DNA of 64,000 nt from Clostridiales bacterium (GCA_012514145.1 JAAZAV010000034.1:19746-83745); one strand, 5' to 3'; numbered from the stretch's first letter, positions 53,312-62,842 are shown. The notes: a model not told the origin generated them from the letters alone. Made by a program: numbers and translations.

Positions 53312-56011
53312 TTACCTGTTTTCGTTCATTATCGGGATTATCCAGCCGTATTCGCCGGGGCTGACCTCGCCTTTGCCAAGCAGGCGCACCGGGTCGTCGG
53401 TACTCTGCCAGAGTTCGCCGCCGGCTCGCAGCTTCAGTTTCATGACGCGCGGTGCAGTCAGACCGAATTTTGCCAGGTTCACTTTCACTGTGAGATGTGT
53501 ACCGGTTTCGGAAAGCACCTTGACATCATATCTCGAAAGCTGCTCATCGTATCGGTCGCCGAACAGCGAATAGTACATGCGGGATTCGCCTCCCAGAGAT
53601 TTCTTCCCGTCCGCCGCTATGCTGACATTGGCGGCAGGCCACATCAGGTTCCATTCGGGGCAGAGGGTAAAGACGGTGCGGGTGTCGGACACCAGTTCAA
53701 GGGTTAGTTCCGTATCCTTAACCGCCGCTCTGAATCGGGAGCTGCTTCCCACCGTCTGCCACTGTGCGTCCTCAATATTTTCCGGCGCTTCACAGCGTTT
53801 TGCAAATCCGCCGTCCTCGCCATGATAGTAGGCAAGGGGAGCAAGTCCGTCGGCGATGCGCCGCTCGACCTCGGGGAATTCGGTGTCAAGCAGCTGCTTA
53901 AGGTGTTCTATGCGGTCGGTTAGCTTCTCGGGGAAGAACTTGAAACCTTCAGCCTCCGAGTGATAGCCAAGCCGCCCGTCGGCCTCGCAGAGGGGTATCA
54001 TCGCCTCGGAATAGCTTATCTGGGTTTTGACAAGCCCGCGCAGCTCACTGAGCAGCGCGGAAGCATCGCCCTCACCGCGTCCCAGCCTGTCGCGCAGCAG
54101 GTAGAAATGCAGTATGTCCCGCGCGCCTGAGAAGAGCAGCCTCAGCGCTCTCACCAGCGACAGATGTTCCCTCGACGCTTCGCAGTCAAGGGCTTCTATG
54201 GTCTTTTCTAACAGGGCAGTACCCTTTTCCCATCCGGCGCAGATAATGCTTAAAAGTTCCAGCGCCTCTTCAAGCGTATGACCGTCAAGCAGGCATTCGC
54301 CGATACGGTCGCCGTCGATGGGGTCAAGCGACTGCCATGTGCGGGGCAGCGGACGGTTCACCGGCAGAAGCGCCAGCTTCCAGACCACCGAGTCGTGGGC
54401 GGGTCCGTAGTAGCTGAACATGACGTTCAGCGGATAATTCTCATACGCCCCGGCGAAACACTCCCATGCCTCAGACACAGCGGCGGCGCGGGAATTTCCA
54501 AAGTATATGCCGGCAAGCGAGTGCAGGAAAGCCGCTCTGTCGTTAAACTCGCCGATAAAGGAGAGCATGCCGGCAGCCTTGCTCATCATGGAGGGATAGT
54601 TGCCGAAATACCAGCACTGCATCACGCCGGTTACGCCCAGCGCACGGGCAGCCGAATACTTCTCCCAGAGTATCCCCGGCACAGGTATATAGGGTACAGA
54701 CGCCAGCTCATGGGAGCAGCAGACCTGCATCTTTGCCCAGATATGCTTGTCCGACTCTTTTGCCTGTTCCGCCGTGATACGGAAAAGCTCGGAGGGGCCT
54801 GCATAGGACAGCCAGTAGTCCTCCGCCTGACGGAGCCTGCCAAGCTGTTCGGCATACCCCATGTCCTCGAAGTTTTGCATCAGCATCACGTCATCGGGGG
54901 CGTGACGGACATAATCGAGTATGTCGGTATGTTCCCAGGTGCGGTGACCGTAGGTCCAGCTGACCACCTTAACGGCAGGATTGACCTCACGGAAGCCGGA
55001 GCGAAGGGCTTCGCAGGCTTTTGCCAATACCTCGCCGGGGGTCATCTTCGAGCAGCGGGGGCACTGAATATTCGGATAAGCCGATGAACAGGATGTGGTG
55101 CGCTCACCGTAGGTTATGCTGATAAAACCTGCCAGCCCCGGACATAGTTCAGCCAGTCTGCGCCCCGACTCGCGGCAGTATTCGTAGCCGCCCTCTGTGT
55201 TGACGCAGAGAGTAGTGCCGCCCCACTGCTTCTGACTGCAGAGTTCGGGGTATTTCTTTGCCATATCTTCGTTAAGCGCCACCGGCTCGATGGCGAAAAC
55301 ATAGACGCCTATGCCGTAACGGGCGCATTTATCGATGACGCGGTTCAGCTTTTCTATCCGCGCCTCATATCCCTTGCCGTACTCCTCAAACACCGATGAG
55401 GGCACAAGGTCCGAGAAGCGGGTGTATATCCACACGCCGTTTGTGCCGTCATGCATGAGACGGTTCAGATATTCCTCGGGGTAGTAGTCTATATCATCCG
55501 ACAGCTCGTCGCCGTACTTCGGAGGGCGATTTATCGGGCTGAAGAAACAGCGGGTGATGCGCGACTCTACATAGGGGCGGCGGTTAATTCCGCCCTGTGG
55601 CAGGAAGGGTCCTTCGCGGCGGCGCAGTTCGTCTTCAAGTTCGATAACCGCCCTTCTCGCGCCCTCGGTGTCGGCGGCGGTTATTGTAACGCCGCCGGCG
55701 TTTATATCGATTGTGTAAGCCTCGAAACATTCGGTCTCGCCTCTGACAATGTCAACAGGATATTCGCTGCCGGCGATGCCGTAAATTTCGGAGAAATTCG
55801 CGAAGTCGGCGTATACAGTATCCAGCAGTCCGCCCTCATCCGGGAAAGGAGTACGGATATAGATGCCTTTGGCTTCAACTTCACCCTTGCGCGCTTCCTT
55901 ACGGTTCCAGAAGTCGGGCTTTTCGGTATGAACCGGGGATTTCAGTTCATCGATGAAGCGAAGAGGCGGCTGACGGTCGAAAAAGGGATCGATTTTAACG
56001 GTTCTTTTCAT
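53312..56011 (-). CDS. Large glycosidase-like protein with GH20-type N-terminal domain
   Basis: 899 residues; GGAG upstream of ATG 56011. Residues around 105-150 (GVTITAADTEGARRAVIELE) match the zincin-like domain that precedes the barrel in GH20, GH67 and GH84 enzymes. A TIM barrel follows: GTNGVWIYTRFSDLVPSSVF, YGIGVYVFAIEPVAL, GFISITYGERTTSC. An unusual CxxC pair lies within it (NIQCPRCSKM). A long helical region then precedes a C-terminal beta domain. The family is not certain; uronidase-like or hexosaminidase-like activity is possible. No signal peptide. Second gene of the operon, 48 bases after the isomerase-like gene. Confidence 0.6.
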   Translation of the reverse strand: MKRTVKIDPFFDRQPPLRFIDELKSPVHTEKPDFWNRKEARKGEVEAKGIYIRTPFPDEGGLLDTVYADFANFSEIYGIAGSEYPVDIVRGETECFEAYTIDINAGGVTITAADTEGARRAVIELEDELRRREGPFLPQGGINRRPYVESRITRCFFSPINRPPKYGDELSDDIDYYPEEYLNRLMHDGTNGVWIYTRFSDLVPSSVFEEYGKGYEARIEKLNRVIDKCARYGIGVYVFAIEPVALNEDMAKKYPELCSQKQWGGTTLCVNTEGGYEYCRESGRRLAELCPGLAGFISITYGERTTSCSSAYPNIQCPRCSKMTPGEVLAKACEALRSGFREVNPAVKVVSWTYGHRTWEHTDILDYVRHAPDDVMLMQNFEDMGYAEQLGRLRQAEDYWLSYAGPSELFRITAEQAKESDKHIWAKMQVCCSHELASVPYIPVPGILWEKYSAARALGVTGVMQCWYFGNYPSMMSKAAGMLSFIGEFNDRAAFLHSLAGIYFGNSRAAAVSEAWECFAGAYENYPLNVMFSYYGPAHDSVVWKLALLPVNRPLPRTWQSLDPIDGDRIGECLLDGHTLEEALELLSIICAGWEKGTALLEKTIEALDCEASREHLSLVRALRLLFSGARDILHFYLLRDRLGRGEGDASALLSELRGLVKTQISYSEAMIPLCEADGRLGYHSEAEGFKFFPEKLTDRIEHLKQLLDTEFPEVERRIADGLAPLAYYHGEDGGFAKRCEAPENIEDAQWQTVGSSSRFRAAVKDTELTLELVSDTRTVFTLCPEWNLMWPAANVSIAADGKKSLGGESRMYYSLFGDRYDEQLSRYDVKVLSETGTHLTVKVNLAKFGLTAPRVMKLKLRAGGELWQSTDDPVRLLGKGEVSPGEYGWIIPIMNENR

Positions 56012-56059
56012 TATGAATCTCCGTTTGTCTGTATTTGTTTACAATCTCCGTTTATCCGG

Positions 56060-57490
56060 TTATTCGACAACGATCAGTTCGATACCGGTCATGCGGGAGA
56101 AACGGCGCAGCTCGTCAAGACGGTTGCCGGTGCCCAGTGCGAAATGATGGGTAGGTCCCGCTTCGCACCAGCGGGCAAGGAAGCCGGTGATACCGCTTCC
56201 GAAGGTGCAGCGTGTGTTGGTGTTGCCGGTCTGGGGAATCTCGCCGGGGATCGACTGTCCGGCAGCCGCCACCAGCTTGAACTCGCCGTTTCGCTTCACG
56301 CCGATGCTCAGTATGGTAATATCGCCGGATTTGATTGAGAATTCAACGCCTATGCCGCTGCCCGACTTTCCGTGGTATTTCTTCAGCTTGCGCAGACGCG
56401 GACGACCCTCGCATATCGAAATATTGTGGGGGCCGTCGTGCCCGAGCAGTACCACATCGTCCACCGTGTCAAAGGGGTGGATCTCGGCGAAGGAGCCGCC
56501 GCCCCCCAGTTTGCTCATTATAAGCATTGCAGCCGCGGTTTTCAGGTCAGCCTCACCCGCCAGTGGTATGCCCGAGCTGGTGAGCAGCGTGTTGCCGATT
56601 ATGAGATTCGCCGCGATGCGCTCGTAAAGGTTGTTGTTCTCGCCCTTGTAGTAGTATGCCAGCGCCGACAGCCTGTTGTTCGAAACCAGCCGATCGAGGG
56701 CGCAGGCGTTCTTCGCCGACCATTCCAGGTCGCCGCGCTGAACATAGTCGGTCAGCGGGTCAACCGAGGGGTCGCATATCTCGAATATGCCCGTAATTTC
56801 GTCAATCTTGCGGCTGACCTCGTCATCGGTCACGGCGTTCACGTATTCGGCAAGCTCGCACATTTCCAGCATCTTCACATGAGCGCCGAAGGCACGGGTG
56901 AAGGCGGTGGGGTCGGTGTGCATGTCGTACATGCCCTCGTAGGTGTGGCCGAGGTAGCCGATAGTTGCATACTTGAAAGCAGCTTTTGCCGAGGCGGCGG
57001 CGATGTATTTTCGCAGCTCCGAATTTATATACTCCTCGCGGTCGGAGGAGGTCACGAAGCAGAAGGGCATGTCTTTCCCCAGCCGCTCATAGACGCCCGC
57101 CGCCTCGGGCATGGCGCAGATATCGTCGTTGCATAACTGCATATATGTGGTTGTATGACCGTAGTCAAGGGCAGCCAGCGGCTGTATGCCCACCAGAACC
57201 TGGGGCACATCGAGGTAATAGACGAAGGGCGCTATGACCGACGAGGGCAGATATGTGGTCATCAGAACGAAGAGCAGATCCGGATCCTGCTTTTTGCACT
57301 CGCGCACGGCATTGAACGCCTTTTCTGGGGTGTCGGCATAGCCCGTATAATATATGCTGCAGTCAAAATCCGCCAGCCGTCTCAGGAAGTCTGCCGCCTT
57401 GCCCTCCAGTTCGGCACGCAGTCCCTCGAACTGATCGAAGTATATGTAGTGACCCAGGGCGGTCACCGCGATTACCGGTTTTCCTGACAT
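56060..57490 (-). CDS. L-arabinose/L-fucose isomerase-like protein
   Basis: 476 residues. The start MSGKPVIAV at 57490 has AGGAGG nine bases upstream; an earlier in-frame start lies before the promoter. The C-terminal half carries the metal-site residues of arabinose isomerase in the right spacing: Glu313 (GEADLKTA), Glu336 (SFAEIHPFD), His351 (LLGHDGPHN) and His448/449 (GPTHHFALG); E. coli AraA uses Glu306, Glu333, His350 and His450. The N-terminal half is divergent from AraA and closer to general fucose-isomerase-like proteins. It probably converts an aldose released by the operon's glycosidases into a ketose; which sugar is unclear. First gene of the seven-gene operon. Confidence 0.78.
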   Translation of the reverse strand: MSGKPVIAVTALGHYIYFDQFEGLRAELEGKAADFLRRLADFDCSIYYTGYADTPEKAFNAVRECKKQDPDLLFVLMTTYLPSSVIAPFVYYLDVPQVLVGIQPLAALDYGHTTTYMQLCNDDICAMPEAAGVYERLGKDMPFCFVTSSDREEYINSELRKYIAAASAKAAFKYATIGYLGHTYEGMYDMHTDPTAFTRAFGAHVKMLEMCELAEYVNAVTDDEVSRKIDEITGIFEICDPSVDPLTDYVQRGDLEWSAKNACALDRLVSNNRLSALAYYYKGENNNLYERIAANLIIGNTLLTSSGIPLAGEADLKTAAAMLIMSKLGGGGSFAEIHPFDTVDDVVLLGHDGPHNISICEGRPRLRKLKKYHGKSGSGIGVEFSIKSGDITILSIGVKRNGEFKLVAAAGQSIPGEIPQTGNTNTRCTFGSGITGFLARWCEAGPTHHFALGTGNRLDELRRFSRMTGIELIVVE

Positions 57491-57556
57491 AAAGCAAAGC
57501 CTCCTCACGGTCATAGTAATTCCGCGTTTATATTTATATGTCCGCGGCGTCAGCAT

Positions 57557-57585
57557 ATTATAACATGTATTTTCATGCGTTTCAA
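57557..57585 (-). promoter_or_regulatory. Predicted SigA promoter of the seven-gene glycan operon
   Basis: On the minus strand TTGAAA (57585-57580), 17-base spacer, TATAAT (57562-57557). Two CATG tetramers lie six bases apart in the spacer and may be part of an operator. Confidence 0.7.
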
Positions 57586-57634
57586 CATGGTATGAAAGAA
57601 TTTGTGCTGTCGACATTCAGCAGGCAATTGGCTC

Positions 57635-57663
57635 TTGACCGCGGGCAGCCGATGGGGTATAAT
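57635..57663 (+). promoter_or_regulatory. Predicted SigA promoter of recG
   Basis: TTGACC (57635-57640), 17-base spacer, TATAAT (57658-57663). It is divergent from the glycan operon promoter 50 bases away. Confidence 0.7.
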
Positions 57664-57769
57664 TATAGTATTAAACAGCGGGAATCACCGGTATATCAGG
57701 CGATTTCCGACACGAATCCGGCAGACAGCCGAACAGAACGGCTACACATCCCATATAAATATATTATCT

Positions 57770-59917
57770 ATGACACGCTATAATACTCCCGTATCTTCCC
57801 TGCCCGGTATCGGCACGCGGCGGCAGGCGGCTCTCGCCAGGCTCGGTATTTTCACCGCCGGCGGGTTGCTGATGCACTTTCCTTCCGCCTACCAGAACCG
57901 GGGGAACGTTAAAACTATTGCAGAGGCAAAGGACGGCGAGGTGGTCTCGCTCGAACTGACCGTCGCCTCGACGCCCAATGTTGTCCGACTGCCCGGCGCT
58001 TCCCGACGCACTATGCTGAAGTTCTCGGCAGTCGATGAGACAGGCAGGGTTTCGGTTGTGTATTTCAATCAGGACTACCTGAAAGACAGCTTTCAGAAGG
58101 GCACCGAGGGGCGCTTTTTCGGACGCCTTACCCTGCACAACGGAGTAAAGACTCTGGGCGCACCCGATTTTGAGCCGCTGCACGGACGGCAGCCTCTGCG
58201 CCCGCTGACACCTGTCTATCCTCTAACCGCCGGGATCACCCGCAAGCTCATTACCTCGCTAATCGCCGACCTGCTTGAACTGGGCATCGACATGCCGACG
58301 GCACTGCCCGAATCGGTTCGGCAGGCTGCAGGCCTGTGTACATTTGACGAGGCGCTCAGGTGGATACACTTTCCCGACACCTACGAGGCGCTGGCGGCTG
58401 CCCGGGAATACTTTATCTGCGAGGAGCTGTTCACCTTCGCCTGCAGCATGAAGCTGGCGAGACGGCGGGGGGATATTGCTCTTGACGCACCGAAAATAAT
58501 ACCGCCCGAAGGAGCGCTCGAACGTTTCTACGCCTCCCTTCCCTTCGCTCCCACCGGGGCGCAGCGGCGCTCGATAGCCGAAATCGCCGCAGACATGACC
58601 GGCAGTTCCGGACAGCCCATGTCAAGGATACTCACGGGCGATGTGGGCAGCGGCAAGACCCTCTGCGCGGCGGCGGCGGCATATCTGGCGGTCTGCGGCG
58701 GTTTTCAGGCCGCCGTTATGGCGCCCACCGAGATTCTCGCCCGACAGCATTATGAGGAGCTGTCGCAGCTTCTCTCGCCTTTCGGAATCTCCTGCGCCCT
58801 TCTCTGCGGCGCCACAAAGGCTTCAGAGCGGACTTCAATACTCGACTCGCTGGCTATGGGTACCCTGCATGTGTTAATCGGAACTCACGCCCTCATAACG
58901 CCGGACGTGATATTCAGCCGTCTCGGGCTGGCAGTCACCGACGAGCAGCACCGTTTCGGAGTCCGCCAGCGGGCGGCGCTCACCGGAAGTCCCGGAGAGA
59001 ACGAACACCCGCATGTACTTGTCATGTCGGCGACGCCCATTCCCCGCACTCTGGCGCTTGTGCTCTACGGCGACATGTCACATTCGGTGCTTGACGAGAT
59101 GCCCCCCGGCCGTCAGAAGGTGGACACCTTTGTGGTGAACGAGAGCTACCGCCAGCGCCTGGAGGGCTTTATCCTTAAGCAGGTTTCCGAGGGGCATCAG
59201 GTCTACATCGTCTGCCCGGCTGTGGAGAACGAGCCGGAGCGCGACGAGGAAGACGGCGAGCTGTACTTTGCCGATCGCCGCTTTGAACTTCCCGACACGG
59301 TTCTCAAATCGGCTGTCGAATACGCCGCCGACCTGGGAGAACGCTATCCTAAACTCTGCGTCGGGCTTGTACACGGCAGAATGAAATCCTCCGAGAAGGA
59401 GAGCGTCATGTCGGACTTCGCCGCCAACCGTATTCATGTGCTGGTCTCCACCACTGTAATTGAGGTTGGGGTCAATGTGCCCAACGCCACTCTCATGGTT
59501 ATCGAGAACGCCGAACGCTTCGGGCTGTCGCAGCTTCATCAGCTCCGCGGGCGGGTTGGACGGGGCGGCGCCAAATCCTGGTGTATACTGGTCAGCGACA
59601 CCCGCTCGGAAAACGCGAAGAAACGGCTCGCAGTCATGAAGGAGACAAACGACGGAAACGTCATAGCCGAGCGCGATCTTGAACTCAGGGGGCCCGGCGA
59701 CTTTCTCCCTCTCGGTACCGGCCGTGCCCGTCAGCACGGAGACGCGGGCTTCCGACTCGCTTCACTGGGCAGTGATATGTCGCAGCTTAAAGCCGCATTT
59801 GCCCATGCAGATGAACTGCTCAGTTGTGATCCGTCGCTCGAAAAAGAGGAGCACCGCGGTCTGCGCGAGGCACTGAAACGATTTGACAAGTCGGGCATCG
59901 CCGCTATGCTTAACTGA
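57770..59917 (+). CDS. recG: ATP-dependent DNA helicase RecG
   Basis: 715 residues from ATG 57770, the first in-frame start after the promoter; no clear ribosome site precedes it. Domains in order: N-terminal wedge/OB part (SSLPGIGTRRQAALARLGIF, MLKFSAVDETGRVSVVYFNQ), then superfamily 2 helicase motifs with Walker A GDVGSGKT (Lys296), VTDEQHRFG, VMSATPIPRTLAL, ISTTVIEVGVNVP-like VSTTVIEVGVNVPNAT and QLHQLRGRVGRGG. RecG remodels stalled replication forks and Holliday junctions. The length is slightly above the usual 680-700. It is followed seven bases later by the radical SAM gene. Confidence 0.95.
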   Translation: MTRYNTPVSSLPGIGTRRQAALARLGIFTAGGLLMHFPSAYQNRGNVKTIAEAKDGEVVSLELTVASTPNVVRLPGASRRTMLKFSAVDETGRVSVVYFNQDYLKDSFQKGTEGRFFGRLTLHNGVKTLGAPDFEPLHGRQPLRPLTPVYPLTAGITRKLITSLIADLLELGIDMPTALPESVRQAAGLCTFDEALRWIHFPDTYEALAAAREYFICEELFTFACSMKLARRRGDIALDAPKIIPPEGALERFYASLPFAPTGAQRRSIAEIAADMTGSSGQPMSRILTGDVGSGKTLCAAAAAYLAVCGGFQAAVMAPTEILARQHYEELSQLLSPFGISCALLCGATKASERTSILDSLAMGTLHVLIGTHALITPDVIFSRLGLAVTDEQHRFGVRQRAALTGSPGENEHPHVLVMSATPIPRTLALVLYGDMSHSVLDEMPPGRQKVDTFVVNESYRQRLEGFILKQVSEGHQVYIVCPAVENEPERDEEDGELYFADRRFELPDTVLKSAVEYAADLGERYPKLCVGLVHGRMKSSEKESVMSDFAANRIHVLVSTTVIEVGVNVPNATLMVIENAERFGLSQLHQLRGRVGRGGAKSWCILVSDTRSENAKKRLAVMKETNDGNVIAERDLELRGPGDFLPLGTGRARQHGDAGFRLASLGSDMSQLKAAFAHADELLSCDPSLEKEEHRGLREALKRFDKSGIAAMLN

Positions 59918-59924
59918 TATATAT

Positions 59925-61553
59925 ATGAAAATCACACTTTTTACAATAAACGCTTCCTATGTCCATTCGTCCGCCGCCCTGCGCTGTCTGACGCCTCCTC
60001 TTATTCGTGCGGGATTTGAGGTCAGCGCAGTTGAGCGCACTCTGCAGGATAGGCGCCGCGATGTATTGTATGCGCTGGTTTCGGAGAACGCCGATGTCTA
60101 CGGCTTCTCGGCGGCTATATGGAATATACGCGAACTGTCGGAACTGGGAACCGAGCTGAAACTTCTGACCGGAAAATCTATCATCATCGGCGGTCCCGAG
60201 ATGACCGGCGCGGACGGGGAGACCGCCGCAAAATATTCCTTCGCCGACTGCATTATCGACGGCGAGGGCGAGATTACCCTGCCCCGGGTCTGCCGCATGT
60301 TCGAAGCCGGCGTCACTCCGCCGAAAATCCTGCGTGGTGAAGACGCATCTGCTGTGTTTCTGACGGCGGGTCACGGCTATACCGAAAGCGACGCGGCGGA
60401 GCCTAAACTTATCGGCTACGAATCCTCCCGCGGATGTCCCTATCGCTGCCGATACTGCGTTTCCTCCCTTGACAGGCGGGTATTTGCGAAGCCGGCTGAA
60501 CAGGTGATTGCCGAATGCGATGATCTGGAGCGGATTTTCGCCAATTCCGATAGACAGAGAACCGTGAAGTTTCTCGACCGCACATTCAACTTTGACCCGC
60601 GCCGGGCGCTTGAGATATGGCGTCGGCTTGCGGAGGGTGATCGGCGGCTTAGCTACCATTTCGAGGTCTGTGCCGAGCTGCTTGACGATAAAACGCTGGA
60701 TTTTCTGGCGTCGGTTCCCGAGGGGCGTTTCCGATTTGAAATCGGGGTGCAGAGCACCAATCCCAAAACTCTCGAGGCGGTGGATCGCCCGACCGAGATG
60801 CCGAAGCTGACCGCCGCCCTTGCCGATCTCCGACGAGCCTCCGGGATATCGGTTCACGCCGACCTTATCGCCGGACTGCCCCACGAGGGCTATGAACGGT
60901 TCGCCGAATCCTTCGATACGGTTTATCCGCTTTGTGATGTGATTCAGGTCGGCTTTCTCAAACTGCTGCCCGGCACGCCCCTGCGAACAGACGCGGAGAA
61001 CGGCAGTTTTCCCTGTGTCTTCTCGCCCAATCCCCCATATGAGGTTCTCTCAACCCCCGACCTCAGCTATGAGGAACTGCGCCGGCTTCACGGCGTGTCC
61101 GATGCGTGTGAGCGCTTCGGGAGCTTCGGACGCTCGGGCAGCGGCGGATTTACACGTTCGCTCGGATATATCACCAGCCGCATTCCTTCCCCCTTCGCGC
61201 TGTTTGAAAGGCTGGCACAGCAAGGCGGCGAAATGCGGTTCTCCCAGCCCGAAGCGTATAGGCTGCTGGCGCGGGTTGGGAGCGAATTTCTTGATACGGA
61301 TATGCATGCGGAATTTCTCTCCTATATGAGGTTGGACTGGCTGTTAAGCGAGACCGCTTACTGCCCCGACTTCCTTTGCCCCGAACAGATAACCGACCGG
61401 AGTTCACTGCGGCGCATCTTCGCTAAACTGGAAGAAATCGCCCCCGATGCCCATCGTCACTCCTGCGAGGCGCACCGCTTCGCATTCGACCGCGGGCATA
61501 TCCATGTCATCGACCGGCGAAACCGCAAAGCATATACTCTGCCCGATGAATAA
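59925..61553 (+). CDS. B12-binding domain radical SAM protein (DUF4080-type)
   Basis: 542 residues from ATG 59925. The N-terminal region has the cobalamin-binding Rossmann fold (GFEVSAVERTLQDRRRDVLY, ADVYGFSAAIWNIRELSELG) but no DxHxxG base-off motif. The radical SAM cluster motif is CPYRCRYC with Cys171, 175 and 178. Further blocks are RTVKFLDRTFNFDPRRALEI, FEIGVQSTNPKTLEAVDRPT and HADLIAGLPHEGY. The C-terminal 200 residues match the DUF4080 tail in style. Members are common in Clostridia, beside housekeeping genes, with unknown substrate. It is cotranscribed with recG and is not a glycyl-radical activase by motif or size. Confidence 0.85.
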   Translation: MKITLFTINASYVHSSAALRCLTPPLIRAGFEVSAVERTLQDRRRDVLYALVSENADVYGFSAAIWNIRELSELGTELKLLTGKSIIIGGPEMTGADGETAAKYSFADCIIDGEGEITLPRVCRMFEAGVTPPKILRGEDASAVFLTAGHGYTESDAAEPKLIGYESSRGCPYRCRYCVSSLDRRVFAKPAEQVIAECDDLERIFANSDRQRTVKFLDRTFNFDPRRALEIWRRLAEGDRRLSYHFEVCAELLDDKTLDFLASVPEGRFRFEIGVQSTNPKTLEAVDRPTEMPKLTAALADLRRASGISVHADLIAGLPHEGYERFAESFDTVYPLCDVIQVGFLKLLPGTPLRTDAENGSFPCVFSPNPPYEVLSTPDLSYEELRRLHGVSDACERFGSFGRSGSGGFTRSLGYITSRIPSPFALFERLAQQGGEMRFSQPEAYRLLARVGSEFLDTDMHAEFLSYMRLDWLLSETAYCPDFLCPEQITDRSSLRRIFAKLEEIAPDAHRHSCEAHRFAFDRGHIHVIDRRNRKAYTLPDE

Positions 61554-61557
61554 AAAC

Positions 61558-61662
61558 CTCCCCGCTGCATTTGTTCTGATATAACCCCCATTGTGTAGAC
61601 TTGATTTTTTGTTATTTCATCTGTCTGCTCTTTGGGGATTATATCAGTTTTGCAGCGGGGAG
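61558..61662. repeat. Long imperfect inverted repeat between convergent genes
   Basis: Outer arms CTCCCCGCTGCA (61558-61569) and TGCAGCGGGGAG (61651-61662) are perfect. Inner arms CTGATATAACCCCC (61576-61589) and GGGGATTATATCAG (61634-61647) match except for one position and an overhanging C. Unpaired bases separate the two blocks (6 left, 3 right), and the loop is about 44 bases. It begins 5 bases after the radical SAM stop and ends 22 bases before the convergent stop at 61684. Either a large bidirectional terminator or a small MITE-like element. Confidence 0.75.
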
Positions 61663-61683
61663 TAATTTTATGGCCGAAATCTT

Positions 61684-62811
61684 TTACGGTTCCAGGAAGT
61701 CGTAATCTAAGGCTCCAAGTGCGTCCATGACGGCGTAGATCATTTCTTCATCATTCGTGTCATCGTACATTTCCAGAGCTATATAGCTGAGAACCGCTTT
61801 ATAAAGGCCGGGTATACGGGGTATCAGTTCTATAAAGTAGTCCTCCAATTCATCAGCCACAGAATAATCAATGTTAAACTCCAGATTATCGAAGTCGTCA
61901 GAGGATGAACTGCCGCTCATCTCAAAAACAACCTGATCATACACGGATAAGTCCATATATATTGACACCATATCCTTCGAAGGTGAGAATGTCAACCCGA
62001 TTTCCTGAAGCATCTCGGTATCATCAAGTTCGTAGGTATAGCTGACAAGAATCACGGGATATCCGTTATCTGCCGATCCTACCACATAATAAAGGACGTC
62101 AACCCCGAAATCTTCATCAATTAAATCGCTGAGATCAATATACCAGAAGCTGCGTCCTTCATAACTATTGTTATAATTATCTGTGATTATCTCATTTATA
62201 ATTGTAAGCGCTTCACGGTAGGTATAGCTGTCCTTCTTTGCAGGCTTTTTGTCGTCATCCTTCGGTGGATTTTCCGCCGGTTTTTCATCAGGCTTGGGTG
62301 CGGGAGCGGGCGTCGGAGCGGGCGCAGATGAAGCCGTTGTCATGCTTAACTCACGGGCGGCGTCGTCCCAGACATAGCCCGAGGAGTACTTAGCCGCCAG
62401 ATCGTCCATGCAGATGCAGGTGTAACCGCCGATATTATAACCGGTGACCTGATTGCTGCCCAGCCATGTTGTTATGTCGGTATACAGATACTGCATCGCC
62501 CGGGAGCCTACCTCGGCGGTGTTGGCTTTCGGTGTATATTCGGAGGTGATTCCGCCGGTCTTGCCGTTGACGGTCAGCTTCTTTGCCGCGCCGTCCCAGG
62601 ACACCGAAAAGCCGTACTCCATCAGATCCTCAACTACGATATAGGTGTTGCCGTCGATGTTGTAGGAGCGGATAGGCTGTCCGTCGATGCGGCAGACTAT
62701 ATCGGTGTTCAGCACCCAGCCCAGCGGATCTCCGATATTTGCCGCACACACGGGCAGAGCCGACGACAGCAGAATAACCGCTGCTATAATAATAGCGAAA
62801 ATACGTTTCAT
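61684..62811 (-). CDS. Secreted protein with copper-amine-oxidase-N-like stalk domain
   Basis: 375 residues. Signal peptide MKRIFAIIIAAVILLSSA with cleavage after PVCAA. Residues 30-155 hold two repeats of the type called copper amine oxidase N-terminal or stalk domain (RSYNIDGNTYIVVEDLMEYG, VTGYNIGGYTCICMDDLAAK), which here only means a beta-rich surface module, not an oxidase. A Pro/Ala/Lys linker (APAPTPAPAPKPDEKPAENP) leads to an acidic C-terminal domain of about 180 residues that I do not recognise (TIINEIITDNYNNSYEGRSF onward). Probably a cell-wall or secreted structural protein. Confidence 0.65.
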   Translation of the reverse strand: MKRIFAIIIAAVILLSSALPVCAANIGDPLGWVLNTDIVCRIDGQPIRSYNIDGNTYIVVEDLMEYGFSVSWDGAAKKLTVNGKTGGITSEYTPKANTAEVGSRAMQYLYTDITTWLGSNQVTGYNIGGYTCICMDDLAAKYSSGYVWDDAARELSMTTASSAPAPTPAPAPKPDEKPAENPPKDDDKKPAKKDSYTYREALTIINEIITDNYNNSYEGRSFWYIDLSDLIDEDFGVDVLYYVVGSADNGYPVILVSYTYELDDTEMLQEIGLTFSPSKDMVSIYMDLSVYDQVVFEMSGSSSSDDFDNLEFNIDYSVADELEDYFIELIPRIPGLYKAVLSYIALEMYDDTNDEEMIYAVMDALGALDYDFLEP

Positions 62812-62842
62812 ACAAAACCTTTCTTGATTTTTTCTACCCGGA

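Noticed and set aside
59925..61553. Radical SAM protein as activase of the glycyl radical enzyme
   Set aside because: It has a B12-binding domain and DUF4080-like tail, is twice the size of an activase, uses CPYRCRYC in the B12-radical-SAM style and lies 46 kb away beside recG.
61684..62811. Copper amine oxidase activity
   Set aside because: Only the N-terminal-like stalk repeats are present; the catalytic domain with its topaquinone tyrosine is absent.
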